DNA of 13,382 nucleotides, taken from contig JAGLNE010000073.1 of NCBI GenBank assembly GCA_023139655.1, positions 1 through 13,382 of the forward strand, written 5' to 3'. Source of the DNA: Candidatus Parcubacteria bacterium. Its GTDB lineage: Bacteria > Patescibacteriota > Patescibacteriia > Patescibacteriales > UBA12075. Every line of letters starts with the position of its first letter. Within the stretch, counting starts at the first letter, position 1. Below, piece after piece: positions 12,751 to 13,382 of this stretch. Below the pieces are notes generated by a model. The model worked only from the letters and a program-made list of their open reading frames with translations. It did no database searches and had not been told where the DNA came from. The translations under genes and the position numbers were made by a program.

Positions 12751-13382
12751 ATGAAAAATTTAAAATTAAAAAACAAATTATCAATCTTAATTATTTTAGT
12801 TATAGCTTTGTCAGCTTTAGCTTTTAATTCTTACGCGGCCGATGTTACCCCTGCTTTCCCGGCCGCTCTTAATGATTTTAGTGAGGGAGATGTAATTGAA
12901 GAAGAGGACTGGAATGCTATTGAAGAAACAATAGGGACAACATCTTCAGCATGGTTGGATACGCTACATGGTAGATTAAATACTTATGTGGATCAAAGTG
13001 TTAAAAATGGATCCTCGCCAACCTTTCTAACCCCGACGATCTCCGGCTTAGTTTGGGACGGAGAAACCTTGTCAACTTCAAGTGATATTTTAGCGCTATG
13101 GACCACAGACGAATTAAGCGAAGGCACTTCAAATCTTTATTGGACTGGTTTAAATTATTTTTCTCAAATAGATGACGTTTCTACGTCCTCTTTAGCTAAC
13201 GGCGATATTTTAACATATCAAAACGGATGGCAATCCACATCTTCTCTTTATATAAAAGCTGATGGTAACGTTGGAATCGGAACCACTGCTCCGTTAGTTG
13301 AGTTAGCCATAGATGGGAGTTTATATTCACAAGATGCTCAAATCGGGGATTTTACAGATGGGTATTCTCACGATCTTACAGG
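12751..13382 (+). CDS. secreted fibre- or adhesin-like protein, N-terminal part (runs off the window)
   Basis: The frame is open from ATG 12751 to the window end: 210 complete codons, no stop. Residues 1-29 form a clear signal peptide: a Lys-rich n-region (K2, K5, K7, K9), a hydrophobic core SILIILVIALSALAF, and an Ala-x-Ala-like cleavage site near SYA/AD. The rest has phage-fibre-like modules: EGDVIEEEDWNAIEETIG, DELSEGTSNLYWTG (120-133) and ADGNVGIGTTAP (170-181). Proteins with such 'NLYWT' and 'DGNVGIGTT' pieces are frequent in Patescibacteria and some phages, and often end in an S74 chaperone domain, which lies outside this window if present. The signal peptide is unusual for a virion protein. 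Confidence 0.75.
   Translation, partial: MKNLKLKNKLSILIILVIALSALAFNSYAADVTPAFPAALNDFSEGDVIEEEDWNAIEETIGTTSSAWLDTLHGRLNTYVDQSVKNGSSPTFLTPTISGLVWDGETLSTSSDILALWTTDELSEGTSNLYWTGLNYFSQIDDVSTSSLANGDILTYQNGWQSTSSLYIKADGNVGIGTTAPLVELAIDGSLYSQDAQIGDFTDGYSHDLT

Noticed and set aside
1..13382. Recoded stop codons, CRISPR arrays, tRNA genes, IS elements
   Set aside because: The capsid gene ends with TGA, and 9814 uses TAG, consistent with the standard code. No repeat-spacer array, cloverleaf or transposase was seen by eye.

Overview
The window reads as part of a tailed double-stranded DNA phage genome (or a prophage). It carries the DNA-packaging, portal and capsid genes in canonical order: small terminase, large terminase, portal, scaffold-like protein, major capsid protein, head decoration or accessory proteins, connector, and the start of a fibre or adhesin gene. 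All genes are on the + strand, the code is standard (TAA, TAG and TGA all act as stops), and base composition is AT-rich. The capsid gene resembles the N4-gp56 capsid family. The host cannot be fixed from the sequence. A last gene of the 'DGNVGIGTT' type, frequent in Patescibacteria (CPR) and their phages, and the near absence of Shine-Dalgarno sequences make an uncultivated Patescibacteria-like host a reasonable but unproven guess. No integrase, lysis, replication or tRNA gene is visible.

Layout. Positions 1-1024 hold tightly abutting small genes of unknown function. Positions 1032-1297 form a separate unit: a near-consensus promoter, a 48-aa YezD/DUF2292-like ORF, and a very strong intrinsic terminator. 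Positions 1318-1418 are a GC-rich, highly foldable stretch that precedes a small Cys-rich ORF. Packaging genes follow: terS at 1865, overlapped out of frame by terL, ending at 3887. Three small genes (3899-4866), the portal (4868-6826) and a 98-aa gene (6831-7127) follow with gaps of 0-11 nt or short overlaps.

At 7127 the organisation changes. From here nearly every virion gene is preceded by a 55-175 nt spacer holding hairpins and a recurrent GTCGCA element, always on the coding strand. In four spacers the element (GTCGC in one) sits in the loop of a hairpin whose stem sequence differs each time. A fifth hairpin carries a relaxed TCGC loop. The genes with such leaders are the scaffold-like protein (7302), major capsid protein (8112), an acidic capsid-associated protein (9182), a small beta-rich protein (9874), a beta-helix-like protein (10312), another small beta-rich protein (11396) and a 66-aa protein (12549). 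The connector (11770) and the fibre-like gene (12751) lack one and follow their neighbours directly.

Most notable candidates for something undescribed: (i) the repeated GTCGC stem-loop leaders of virion genes; (ii) a 27-bp fully paired hairpin at 7136-7227 whose five wobble pairs work only in + strand RNA; (iii) the promoter-to-terminator unit at 1032-1297, whose promoter overlaps the apparent start codon; (iv) the GC-rich structured region at 1318-1418 upstream of the packaging genes.
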